This document shows positions 1-6,636 of a stretch of DNA of 18,128 nt, piece by piece. Within the stretch, counting starts at the first letter, position 1. The number at the start of each line of letters is the position of its first letter. The stretch is from DASSKO01 sp035690425 (lineage in GTDB: Bacteria > Actinomycetota > Actinomycetes > Propionibacteriales > Nocardioidaceae). The notes under the pieces are model-generated. The model made no database searches. It saw only the letters and a list, made by a program, of their open reading frames with translations, and was not told the DNA's origin. Where the stretch lies: positions 1 through 18,128 of the forward strand of contig DASSKO010000036.1 in the NCBI GenBank assembly GCA_035690425.1, written 5' to 3'. The position numbers and the translations under genes are program-made.

Positions 1-260
1 GCCGTTGCCGTTATTGCCGCCGGCACCGTTGCCGCCGCCGTTGTTGTCACCGTCACCGCGGGGTGCCGGTGGCTCTGAACGCTCTGGCCTGACGCCATTG
101 CGGTCGTTGTTGCCGCCGCCACCACGGTTCCCACTGGCTTCGTTGCCGCCGCCACCGTTGTTGCCCGCACGGTTGCGCTCAGGCGTCGGCGATGGCTTGG
201 GCTTCGGGGACGGCTTGGGTTCCGGCTTCGGCTCCGGGGTGGGGCTCGGGTCCGGGGGTG
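1..260 (-). repeat. Low-complexity Pro-rich then Gly/Asn-rich tail of the PBP
   Basis: Downstream of the PASTA domain the PBP reading frame becomes simple sequence. First come runs of PPPP and alternating P-E-P-K-P and P-S-P-K-P units (about 300 down to 180). Then come blocks of Gly with Asn, such as NNGGGGNE, RGGGGNND and NNGGGNGAGG, down to base 1. The DNA shows this as repeated gttgccgccgcc-type triplets on the plus strand. Such tails often span or bind the wall, but no function can be read from the sequence, and the end is not in the window. Confidence 0.75.
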
Positions 261-2562
261 GTGGGGTGTACTCGGGCTCAGGGGGCGGGGGCGGTGGCAC
301 GTACGGCGTGCCGTCGGAGACGTAGATCGTGACCGTCTCGCCCGAGTAACCCTGGTCGTAGGAGCCCGGCGAGGTGTAGGCCACGGTGCCGGCGCTGTAG
401 GAGGAGTCGACCTGGCCGCTGGAGACCACCGGGGTGAAGCCCTTGGCCTTCAGCAGCCGCTTGGCCGCCTCCGGCGTCATGCCACCGACCGACGGAACGG
501 TGACGGGTACGCCGTTGACCGTCTCCGGGTTCGGCTTCTTGAAGCCGGTGTTCGGCAGCCACTTCTGGATCACGCTCATCGCGTCGTACCACATCGGCGC
601 CGCCTGACCGGTGCCCGAGGCGTGGCTGATGTAGCTGCCGCCCACGGTCTGCCCGTTGAGGGTGACCCAGTGGCCTTCGGCGTTGGCTCCGGCGATCATC
701 GCCGCGGTGGACAGCTCCGGGGTGTAGCCCATGAACCACACGGCCATGCTGTCGTTGATGGTTCCGGTCTTACCGGCCGCGGGGGAGTTGAGCTGGTAGG
801 CATCGGCGAAGCCCCCCTCGATGACGCCGCGCAGCACGTCATTCACAGCGTCAGCAGTGGACTTCTTCATCACCCGCTCGCAGTCCTTGCCCGCGACGTC
901 GATCTCCTTGCCGTTGCGGTCCAGCACCTTGGTGACCGGCAGCGAGGTGCAGTGCTTGCCGCGGGCGGCGAAGGTCGCGTAGGCCTCGGCCATCTCGATC
1001 GGCGTCACCGGCGTCGTGCCCAGCGTCCACGAGGGCACCATGTCGCCGGGGTCGGCGATGCCCATGTCCTGCGCCATCCGCCACGACTTGCACAGTCCGA
1101 CGCGCCGCTCCAGCTGCGCGAAGTAGGTGTTCACCGACCACCGGGTGCCGGAGTACATGTCCATGTAACCGCTGCGGGTGGAGTTGCCGACGTTCCAGGT
1201 GCCGGCCAGGTTCTTCTTCGGGCAGGTCTTGGCTTCATAGCTGTCGGCGTCAAGGGTCATGCTCGACGGGGAGTAGATCTGCTCCCGCATGTTCATGCCC
1301 TGCTCGATCGCGGCGGCCAGCACGAAGGCCTTGAACGTCGACCCGGCCTGGAAACCGCCGTTGTTCGGCGAGTACTTCTCCGGGACGATGTAGTTGAAGA
1401 ACGTTTCACCCTTGGCCTTGTCGTTGCCCATCGGGCGCGACTGGGCGATCGCCTTCACGTAACCGGTGCCGGGCTCGACCATGGCCAGGGCGCCGATCGC
1501 GTTGTTCTTGGGGTAGACCGCCTCGTGCACCGCCTTCTCCGCCGCCTTCTGGAAGCGCATGTCGAGCGTCGTGTGCACGGTCAGGCCGCCGCGGCTGATC
1601 AGCCGGTCGCGGTCCTCGACGCTCTTGCCGAGGGCGGGCTGAGTCAGCAGCCAGGCCCGCACGTAGTCACAGAAGAACTCCGCCTTGGAGCTCACGCAGC
1701 CGTTGGCGGTGCTGTGGACGTCGAGCCCGAGCGGCTTCTTCTTGGCCTTGCGCGCCTCGCCGCGAGTGATCTTGTCCAGGCTGGCCATCCGGTTGAGCAC
1801 GGTGTTGCGGCGGGCGGTGGCCCGCTCGGGGCTGTTGGTGGGGTCATAGCCCGACGGATTCTTGACCAGGCCGGCGAGCATGGCGGCCTGCCGGAGCTTC
1901 AGCTGCTTGGCGGACACCCCGAAGTAGTGCTGCGCGGCGGCCTCGATGCCGTACGCGCCGTCACCGAAGTAGGCGATGTTGAGATAGTCGAGCAGGATCT
2001 CGTCCTTGGAGCGGTGCTGCTCGACCCACAGTGCGTAGCGCAGCTCACGCAGCTTGCGGCCATAGGTGTCGGCCGTGGCCGCGGCGCGCTCGGCGTCGGT
2101 GTCCGCCTGCTCGAGCAGCGTCATCTTCACCAGCTGCTGGGTGATCGACGACCCGCCCTGCGTGACGCCGCCGGCGGCCTGGTTCGCGACCAGGGCACGC
2201 ATGGTGCCCTCGACGTCCAGTGCGCCGTGGGTGCGGAATCGGTGGTCCTCGATCGCGATGATCGCGTGGCGCATCACCGGCGCGATGTCGTCGAGGGAGT
2301 CCAGCTCGACCCGGTTTTCGTCGTAGATCGTGGCCAGGGTCTTGCCCCTGGACCCGAGGATGCGGGTGCGCTCGGGCGACGGCGCGTCTTCGAGCTTGAT
2401 CGGCATCGCGTTCGCGACCTGGCGTGCCTCGGAGGCGCCGACGCCGAGCAGTCCGGCGAAGGGCAGGGCAAGTCCGGCGATGAGTACGCCCGTGAGCACG
2501 CTGACGCCTAGCATGACCGCAAGTGCAGGTACCGCACCGGCCTGCTGTTTGAGCCTCGACAT
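1..2562 (-). CDS. ponA2: Bifunctional class A penicillin-binding protein with PASTA domain, PonA2-like (3' end outside window)
   Basis: This protein polymerises and cross-links peptidoglycan at the outer face of the membrane. Reading leftward from ATG 2562, 854 codons stay open to base 1, so the C-terminus is missing. A short cytoplasmic N-terminus leads into one membrane anchor (about residues 10-45). The glycosyltransferase domain has its catalytic Glu at E105 in the family motif IEDHRFRTHGALD. The transpeptidase domain carries all three active-site motifs: S408-T-F-K411, S476-V-N478 and K598-T-G600. One PASTA domain follows (about 681-752), then a Pro/Lys/Glu-rich stretch and a Gly/Asn-rich tail. 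Identification as PonA2-type rests on the single PASTA domain and on the divergent whiB4-like neighbour, the arrangement known from M. tuberculosis. The start is the first ATG before the anchor; a GTG at 2598 is in frame but has no better ribosome site. Confidence 0.93.
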   Translation of the reverse strand, partial: MSRLKQQAGAVPALAVMLGVSVLTGVLIAGLALPFAGLLGVGASEARQVANAMPIKLEDAPSPERTRILGSRGKTLATIYDENRVELDSLDDIAPVMRHAIIAIEDHRFRTHGALDVEGTMRALVANQAAGGVTQGGSSITQQLVKMTLLEQADTDAERAAATADTYGRKLRELRYALWVEQHRSKDEILLDYLNIAYFGDGAYGIEAAAQHYFGVSAKQLKLRQAAMLAGLVKNPSGYDPTNSPERATARRNTVLNRMASLDKITRGEARKAKKKPLGLDVHSTANGCVSSKAEFFCDYVRAWLLTQPALGKSVEDRDRLISRGGLTVHTTLDMRFQKAAEKAVHEAVYPKNNAIGALAMVEPGTGYVKAIAQSRPMGNDKAKGETFFNYIVPEKYSPNNGGFQAGSTFKAFVLAAAIEQGMNMREQIYSPSSMTLDADSYEAKTCPKKNLAGTWNVGNSTRSGYMDMYSGTRWSVNTYFAQLERRVGLCKSWRMAQDMGIADPGDMVPSWTLGTTPVTPIEMAEAYATFAARGKHCTSLPVTKVLDRNGKEIDVAGKDCERVMKKSTADAVNDVLRGVIEGGFADAYQLNSPAAGKTGTINDSMAVWFMGYTPELSTAAMIAGANAEGHWVTLNGQTVGGSYISHASGTGQAAPMWYDAMSVIQKWLPNTGFKKPNPETVNGVPVTVPSVGGMTPEAAKRLLKAKGFTPVVSSGQVDSSYSAGTVAYTSPGSYDQGYSGETVTIYVSDGTPYVPPPPPPEPEYTPPPPDPSPTPEPKPEPKPSPKPKPSPTPERNRAGNNGGGGNEASGNRGGGGNNDRNGVRPERSEPPAPRGDGDNNGGGNGAGGNNGNG

Positions 2563-2625
2563 GCCTGCCAGCGTACGGGCTGGATCCAGATCGTTCACAT
2601 TCGCGCGAGTGGCCGAGGCGAGCGG

Positions 2626-2643
2626 ATAGTCCGAACGGACTAT
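2626..2643. promoter_or_regulatory. 18-bp perfect palindrome in the ponA2-whiB divergent region
   Basis: The sequence atagtccgaacggactat has 8-bp arms around a central AA. It lies 63 bp upstream of the PBP start and 133 bp upstream of the whiB start, next to a short AT-rich patch (tatttaaact). Its size and placement suit a dimeric regulator controlling one or both divergent genes. No regulator can be named from sequence alone, and a short transcript hairpin is the alternative. The rest of the 214-bp intergenic region shows no clear promoter match. Confidence 0.45.
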
Positions 2644-2776
2644 TTAAACTTCACCCGAGCGTGTCTGCCGCTGCCCGGCTGCTGTCCCTAGGGTCGTTGT
2701 CGTCGGCAATGTCCGAATTTTGACGCGGACCGTCGGCGCATGTTTTGCCCATCATCTCGGGAGGGCGAGGTTTGCT

Positions 2777-3076
2777 ATGTGGAATGACGACTGGGCCGGA
2801 GCGGCCGCGTGCAAGGCGCAGGCTCCGGACGAGCTTTTCGTAAAGGGAGCAGCGCAGAACCGGGCCAAGCAGCTCTGCCAGGGTTGCCCGGTGCGCACCG
2901 AGTGCCTCGCGGAGGCGCTCGACAACGAAATCGAGTGGGGGGTCTGGGGCGGCCTCACCGAGCGTGAGCGGCGTGCGCTGCTGCGCCGGCGTCCCAACGT
3001 CACCTCGTGGCGCGCCCTGCTGGAGGCGGCGCGGGACGAGCACGTGCGCTACACCGGGGCGGCCGTCAGCGCCTGA
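2777..3076 (+). CDS. whiB4: WhiB-family iron-sulfur transcription factor, WhiB4/WblA-like
   Basis: This is a small cytoplasmic regulator of 99 residues, a normal length for the family. The four Fe-S ligands are C12, C34, C37 and C43 (spacing CX21-CX2-CX5-C). The family turn GVWGG is at 55-59 and is followed by TERERRALLRRRP, the basic C-terminal stretch that contacts DNA. The segment DELFVKGAAQ before the second cysteine is typical of the WhiB4/WblA group. WhiB4 in mycobacteria is an oxygen- and redox-sensitive regulator; that role is inferred here. ATG 2777 is chosen because gggagggcgagg ends 6 bases upstream; a TTG at 2720 is in frame but leaves the ribosome site inside the gene. It diverges from the PBP gene and converges on bagB. 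Confidence 0.93.
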   Translation: MWNDDWAGAAACKAQAPDELFVKGAAQNRAKQLCQGCPVRTECLAEALDNEIEWGVWGGLTERERRALLRRRPNVTSWRALLEAARDEHVRYTGAAVSA

Positions 3077-3091
3077 GCGCGCACGGGGGCC

Positions 3092-3117
3092 CGCGGCTCC
3101 AGGAGGGGGGAGCCGCG
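3092..3117. terminator. Hairpin between convergent whiB and bagB, probable bidirectional terminator
   Basis: Perfect 9-bp arms cgcggctcc and ggagccgcg enclose an 8-base loop. The hairpin begins 15 bases after the whiB stop and ends 14 bases before the bagB stop. It has no T-run on either side, as is common in high-GC actinobacteria. Its placement between two convergent genes supports a terminator acting in both directions. Confidence 0.65.
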
Positions 3118-3131
3118 CGTCCCGGGCAGGC

Positions 3132-4316
3132 TCAGCCCGCGGCGAGCAGCGCACCGACGTGCCGCAGGCCGTCGACGTCGTGCACGTCGCCGGCCAAGGT
3201 TGGCACCGCGACCGTGGGCACCTGTGGGTGCGCGCCGCTGAAGCGACGGTGCAGATGCGCCTCGCGTCGTGCGGTCGCCGTCTGCTCGGCGTGCAGCCGC
3301 AGCAGCTGCATGGTGACCGGATGCTCGCCGCTGCGCTCGAGACGGCCGGCCGCGGCTTCGGCGTCGCCGCCGTCCAGGCCGGGTACCGCGTCGGTGGTGA
3401 CCCGGTTGAGCACCAGGCCGGCCAGCGGCATCCGCTCCTCGTCGAGCCGCTCGACGAAGTACGCCGCCTCACGCAGCGCGTCCGACTGCGGAGCAGCGAC
3501 CACGAGGAACGCCGTACCCGGGGTCTGCAGCAGCCGGTAGGTCTGCTCGGCGCGGGCGCGGAACCCACCGAACAAGGTGTCGAAGGCGGCGACGAACGTC
3601 TGCGCGTCCCGCAGCAGCTGGGCGCCGAGGACCTTGGTCATCACGCTGGTGAACACGCCGAGGCCCGCGGACAGCAGCCGCACCGGGCCCTTCGCCGGTG
3701 CGACCAGCAGCCGGATGAACCGGCCGTCGAGAAACGACGCGAGCCGCTCCGGTGCGTCGAGGAAGTCCAGTGCCGACCGGGACGGCGGGGTGTCGACCAC
3801 GATCAGGTCCCAGCGGCCGGTGCGCTGCGCATCGGCGCGCAGCTGGCCCAGCTTCTCCATCGCCATGTATTCCTGCGTGCCCGCGAACGAGCTGGACACG
3901 GCCTGGTAGAAGGGGTTGGCCAGCACCTGTCGTGCCTTCGCCGGGCTGGCGTGCGCCTCGACCACCTCGTCGAAGGTGCGTTTCATGTCCAACATCATCG
4001 CGTCGAGGCTGCCGCCGTTGCGGGCGTCGATGCCGCCGACCGGCCTCGGCGTGTTGTCGAGCTCGGTGAGCCCGATCGACTGTGCGAGCCTGCGGGCGGG
4101 GTCGATCGTCAGCACCACCACCTTGCGGCCCTGCTCGGCCGCCCGCGTCGCCAGTGCGGCCGACGTGGTCGTCTTGCCGACGCCGCCCGCGCCGCAGCAC
4201 ACGATGATGCCGGTGCCGGCATCGGCGAGCAGCCGGTCGATGTCGAGCGGCTGCACGTCGTGCGGCCGGCCGGCCAACGGGCCGACCCGGGGTCGATGGG
4301 ATGCCGGGGGCGTCAT
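3132..4316 (-). CDS. bagB: ArsA/Get3-like ATPase, BagB (Rv3680) type
   Basis: This is a 394-residue cytoplasmic SIMIBI-class ATPase of the ArsA/Get3 family. The P-loop GAGGVGKT is at 42-49, a switch I-like TIDPA at 70-74 (D72) and a switch II-like VVDTPPSRSALDF from 173. The second P-loop residue is Ala (A43) where Get3 and ArsA have the signature lysine of the deviant Walker A. Cysteines C40 and C41 precede the P-loop. M. tuberculosis Rv3680 shows the same CCGAGGVGKT signature and the same neighbours. Get3 in eukaryotes delivers tail-anchored membrane proteins; the bacterial pair has been linked to stress tolerance, and its clients are not evident here. ATG 4316 overlaps the stop of the preceding gene (ATGA), so the two are translationally coupled and probably form one complex. 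Annotation as an arsenite pump is unlikely, since no ars genes are nearby. Confidence 0.9.
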   Translation of the reverse strand: MTPPASHRPRVGPLAGRPHDVQPLDIDRLLADAGTGIIVCCGAGGVGKTTTSAALATRAAEQGRKVVVLTIDPARRLAQSIGLTELDNTPRPVGGIDARNGGSLDAMMLDMKRTFDEVVEAHASPAKARQVLANPFYQAVSSSFAGTQEYMAMEKLGQLRADAQRTGRWDLIVVDTPPSRSALDFLDAPERLASFLDGRFIRLLVAPAKGPVRLLSAGLGVFTSVMTKVLGAQLLRDAQTFVAAFDTLFGGFRARAEQTYRLLQTPGTAFLVVAAPQSDALREAAYFVERLDEERMPLAGLVLNRVTTDAVPGLDGGDAEAAAGRLERSGEHPVTMQLLRLHAEQTATARREAHLHRRFSGAHPQVPTVAVPTLAGDVHDVDGLRHVGALLAAG

Positions 4317-5296
4317 GCCAGTCCTCCCTCGCGCAGGTCCTCGGCGAGCTCGTACAGGCAGCCGAGATCGATCGACTCGTTGAGCCGTGGCAGCTCGACC
4401 ACGGGTAGGCCCAGTTTGTCGACCACCCTGCGCTGCTCCTGCTCCAGCAGCGCGCGTTCGGCGTGCGCCTGCCCCAGCGCCTGCAGCCCGTTTACGACCG
4501 TGCTCGTCGACTCCGGGTCGGAGCCGAGGCCGGCCGCCTCCAGCCCCGCTCGGATGCCCTCGGCCGGGAGCCTGCCGACTTCGGCCGCGGCCAGCGCCCG
4601 GTCGTCGAGACTTCCCCGGCGCAGCAGGTTGACCACCACCGAGCCCAGCGGCAGCCGCGTCTCGGTGAGCTCGCCGATGGTGTCGGCGGTCTCCTGCACC
4701 GGCATCTCCTCGAGCACCGTGACGAGGTGGACCGCGGTCTGCTGCGAGCGCAGCATGGTCATGATGGAGTCGGCCTGGTGGTGCACGGGGCCGACCCTGG
4801 CCAGGCCCGCCATCTCGGCGTTGACGTTGAGGAACCGGGTGATCCGGCCGGTGGGCGGCGCATCGAGCACCACCGCGTCGTACACGCGCTCCTCGTGGCC
4901 CTTGCGTACCCGGCGCCGCACCGCCTCGTAGAGCTTGCCGGTCAGGAGTACGTCGCGCAGGCCGGGCGCGATCGTGGTCGCGAAGTCGATCGCGCCGAAG
5001 CGGTCGAGCGCCTTGCCGGCACGGCCGAGCCGGTAGTAGATGTCGAGGTACTCCAGCAGCGCGGCCTCCGGGTCGATGGCGAGCGCATAGACGTCGCCGC
5101 CGCCCGGGGCGACCGCGACCCGCTTCTCGGCGTACGGCAGGGGGGCGACGTCGAACATCTGCGCGATGCCCTGCCGGCCCTCCGCCTCGGCCAGCAGCAC
5201 CTTGTTGCCGCCGTAGGCAAGCGCCAGGGCGAGCGCGGCCGCCACTGTCGACTTGCCGGTGCCGCCCTTGCCCGTGACGATGTGCAGTCGTCTCAC
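4313..5296 (-). CDS. bagA: ArsA/Get3-like ATPase, BagA (Rv3679) type
   Basis: This is a 327-residue ATPase and the first gene of the bagA-bagB operon. The P-loop GKGGTGKS is at 9-16 with the signature lysine K10 present. Where switch I normally reads TDPA, this protein has EAEGRQGI, so the Asp that polarises water in Get3 is absent. The later motif LDAPPTGRITRFL matches Get3 switch II. The segments APLPYAEKRV, LEYLDIYYRLG and TTIAPGLRDVLLTGK match the Rv3679 group. GTG 5296 is chosen because the family begins within a few residues of its P-loop strand. The frame stays open to 5524, but that 76-residue extension is Pro/Arg/Gly-rich, runs through intergenic repeats and overlaps the neighbouring gene. 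A GTG at 5314 is another possible start. The gene diverges from the aminotransferase gene. Confidence 0.9.
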   Translation of the reverse strand: MRRLHIVTGKGGTGKSTVAAALALALAYGGNKVLLAEAEGRQGIAQMFDVAPLPYAEKRVAVAPGGGDVYALAIDPEAALLEYLDIYYRLGRAGKALDRFGAIDFATTIAPGLRDVLLTGKLYEAVRRRVRKGHEERVYDAVVLDAPPTGRITRFLNVNAEMAGLARVGPVHHQADSIMTMLRSQQTAVHLVTVLEEMPVQETADTIGELTETRLPLGSVVVNLLRRGSLDDRALAAAEVGRLPAEGIRAGLEAAGLGSDPESTSTVVNGLQALGQAHAERALLEQEQRRVVDKLGLPVVELPRLNESIDLGCLYELAEDLREGGLA

Positions 5297-5359
5297 CCTG
5301 CCGAATCTACCCACCAGTCGTCCGCGTACGACCGCGATGGCCGGCGGCTCGGTGCCCGG

Positions 5360-5468
5360 CCTTCCTGCGGCGGCCCGTCCTTCCTGCACCGGGTGGGCTC
5401 GCCAAATCGGGCAGAACGGGCAAATCGGGGTGCCGCTGCTGCCGGAAGGTCGCTGCGTCGCAGGAAGG
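5360..5468. repeat. Cluster of short inverted repeats between bagA and the aminotransferase gene
   Basis: The 9-mer ccttcctgc occurs at 5360-5368 and 5379-5387, and its exact reverse complement gcaggaagg at 5460-5468; a near copy (gccggaagg) is at 5441-5449. The two kinds face each other across the centre of the 217-bp divergent intergenic region, so they could fold into a long-looped hairpin or be operator half-sites. Both promoters of the divergent genes must lie in or beside this cluster. Confidence 0.5.
5403..5429 (+). repeat. Direct repeat CAAATCGGG, two copies
   Basis: The 9-mer caaatcggg occurs at 5403-5411 and 5421-5429, 18 bp from start to start, inside the bagA-aminotransferase intergenic region and between the ccttcctgc and gcaggaagg copies. 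The 9-mer gccaaatcg starting at 5401 occurs inverted (cgatttggc) at 17925-17933, downstream of the dehydrogenase operon. A regulator site or a small dispersed repeat are both possible. Confidence 0.45.
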
Positions 5469-5513
5469 CGGGCTACAAGGCAGCCGCCGTACGTCGCACG
5501 AGGCGGCGATATC

Positions 5514-6596
5514 GTGACTGCCATGACCGGACCCGCCCCGCGCCCCGCCCTCGAGTCGATCCCGACCTACAAGCCGGGCCGGCCCGCCGCCGCTGCCGAG
5601 GGGGCTCAAGCCTACAAGCTGTCGAGCAACGAGAATCCCTACCCGCCGCTGCCCGGGGTCTTCGAGTCGGCCGCGGCCGCGGTCGCGGCGATGAACCGAT
5701 ACCCCGACATGGGGTCGGTGGACCTGCTCGACGGCCTCGCCAAGCGGTTCGACGTGCCCGTCGACGACCTGGCCGTCGGCACCGGGTCGGTGGCGGTGTT
5801 CTACCACCTGCTCCAGGCCCTGGTGGCCGAGGGGGACGAGGTCGTCTACGCCTGGCGCTCGTTCGAGGCGTACCCGATCGCGGTGGGGATCACCGGCGGG
5901 GTGTCGGTCACGGTGCCGTTGACGGCCGACGCGCGGCACGACCTCGACGCGATGGCTGAGGCGATCACCGAGCGCACGAAGGTCGTCATCGTCTGCACTC
6001 CCAACAACCCGACCGGCCCGGCGGTGCGCCGCGAGGAGCTGCTGGGCTTCCTCGAGCGGGTGCCTCCGCACGTGCTGGTGGTCATCGACGAGGCCTATCG
6101 CGAGTTCGTCCGCGACCCCGACACGATCGACGCGGTGGAGCTCTACCGGTCGAGCGGCAACGTCTGCGTGCTGCGCACGTTCTCCAAGGCCTACGGACTC
6201 GCCGGTTTCCGGGTGGGGTTTGCGGTGGCCCCCGCCCCGATCGCGGAGGCGGTGCGCAAGTGCGCCCTGCCGTTCGGGGTGTCCCACGTCGCCCAGCAGG
6301 CAGCCCTCGCCTCACTGCACGCCGAGCCGGCGCTGCTGGAGCGGGTCGAGATGATCGTCGGCGAGCGGCAGCGGGTGCTCTCCGGGCTGCGTTCGGCGGG
6401 CTGGGAGGTGCCCGACACCGAGGCGAACTTCGTGTGGATGCCGCTCGGGGAGGCGACGGTCGACTTCGCCGCGGCGTGCGAGTCTGCCGGTGTGACGGTG
6501 CGGCCGTTCGCCGGCGACGGTGCCCGGGTGACGATCGGCGAGCCGGAGGCCAACGACATCTTCCTGGGCGTGGCGAGGCAGTTCCCGCGCCGATGA
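5514..6596 (+). CDS. pat: PLP-dependent aromatic amino acid / histidinol-phosphate aminotransferase
   Basis: This is a 360-residue fold-type I aminotransferase of the HisC/Pat group. Near the N-terminus YKLSSNENPYPPLP is the family substrate-binding segment. CTPNNPTG and IDEAYREF hold the Asn, Asp and Tyr that contact the cofactor, and RTFSKAYGLAGFR carries the PLP-binding lysine (K225, codon 6186-6188). AWRSFEAYPI and ANFVWMPLG resemble actinobacterial Pat (aromatic aminotransferase) and HisC2. No other histidine genes are near, which favours an aromatic transaminase over the histidine-pathway enzyme, but HisC activity cannot be excluded. GTG 5514 is preferred because gaggcgg ends 7 bases upstream; an ATG at 5523, three codons later, is the alternative and is too far from that site. 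The frame is open further upstream (to 5253), but that part is not family-like. Confidence 0.88.
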   Translation: MTAMTGPAPRPALESIPTYKPGRPAAAAEGAQAYKLSSNENPYPPLPGVFESAAAAVAAMNRYPDMGSVDLLDGLAKRFDVPVDDLAVGTGSVAVFYHLLQALVAEGDEVVYAWRSFEAYPIAVGITGGVSVTVPLTADARHDLDAMAEAITERTKVVIVCTPNNPTGPAVRREELLGFLERVPPHVLVVIDEAYREFVRDPDTIDAVELYRSSGNVCVLRTFSKAYGLAGFRVGFAVAPAPIAEAVRKCALPFGVSHVAQQAALASLHAEPALLERVEMIVGERQRVLSGLRSAGWEVPDTEANFVWMPLGEATVDFAAACESAGVTVRPFAGDGARVTIGEPEANDIFLGVARQFPRR

Positions 6597-6636
6597 CCTC
6601 CCGCCGCTGATCCCGCCTGGGGCCCGACATGGCTGG

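Noticed and set aside
622..2511. 629-codon plus-strand open frame antisense to the PBP gene
   Set aside because: The opposite strand carries all class A PBP motifs in one frame. The plus frame is a His/Arg/Gly-rich shadow expected from GC-rich third positions.
2964..4931. 655-codon plus-strand open frame opposite whiB end, bagB and bagA
   Set aside because: It has no recognisable domain and crosses two genes with clear ArsA/Get3 motifs on the other strand.
3132..5296. Arsenite efflux ATPase (ArsA) function
   Set aside because: No ArsB, ArsD or ArsR gene is nearby, and the proteins match the Rv3679/Rv3680 pair in motifs and neighbours.
5297..5524. 76-residue N-terminal extension of bagA to an ATG at 5524
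   Set aside because: The extension runs through intergenic repeats, is Pro/Arg-rich, overlaps the start of the divergent gene, and puts the P-loop far from the N-terminus, unlike the family.
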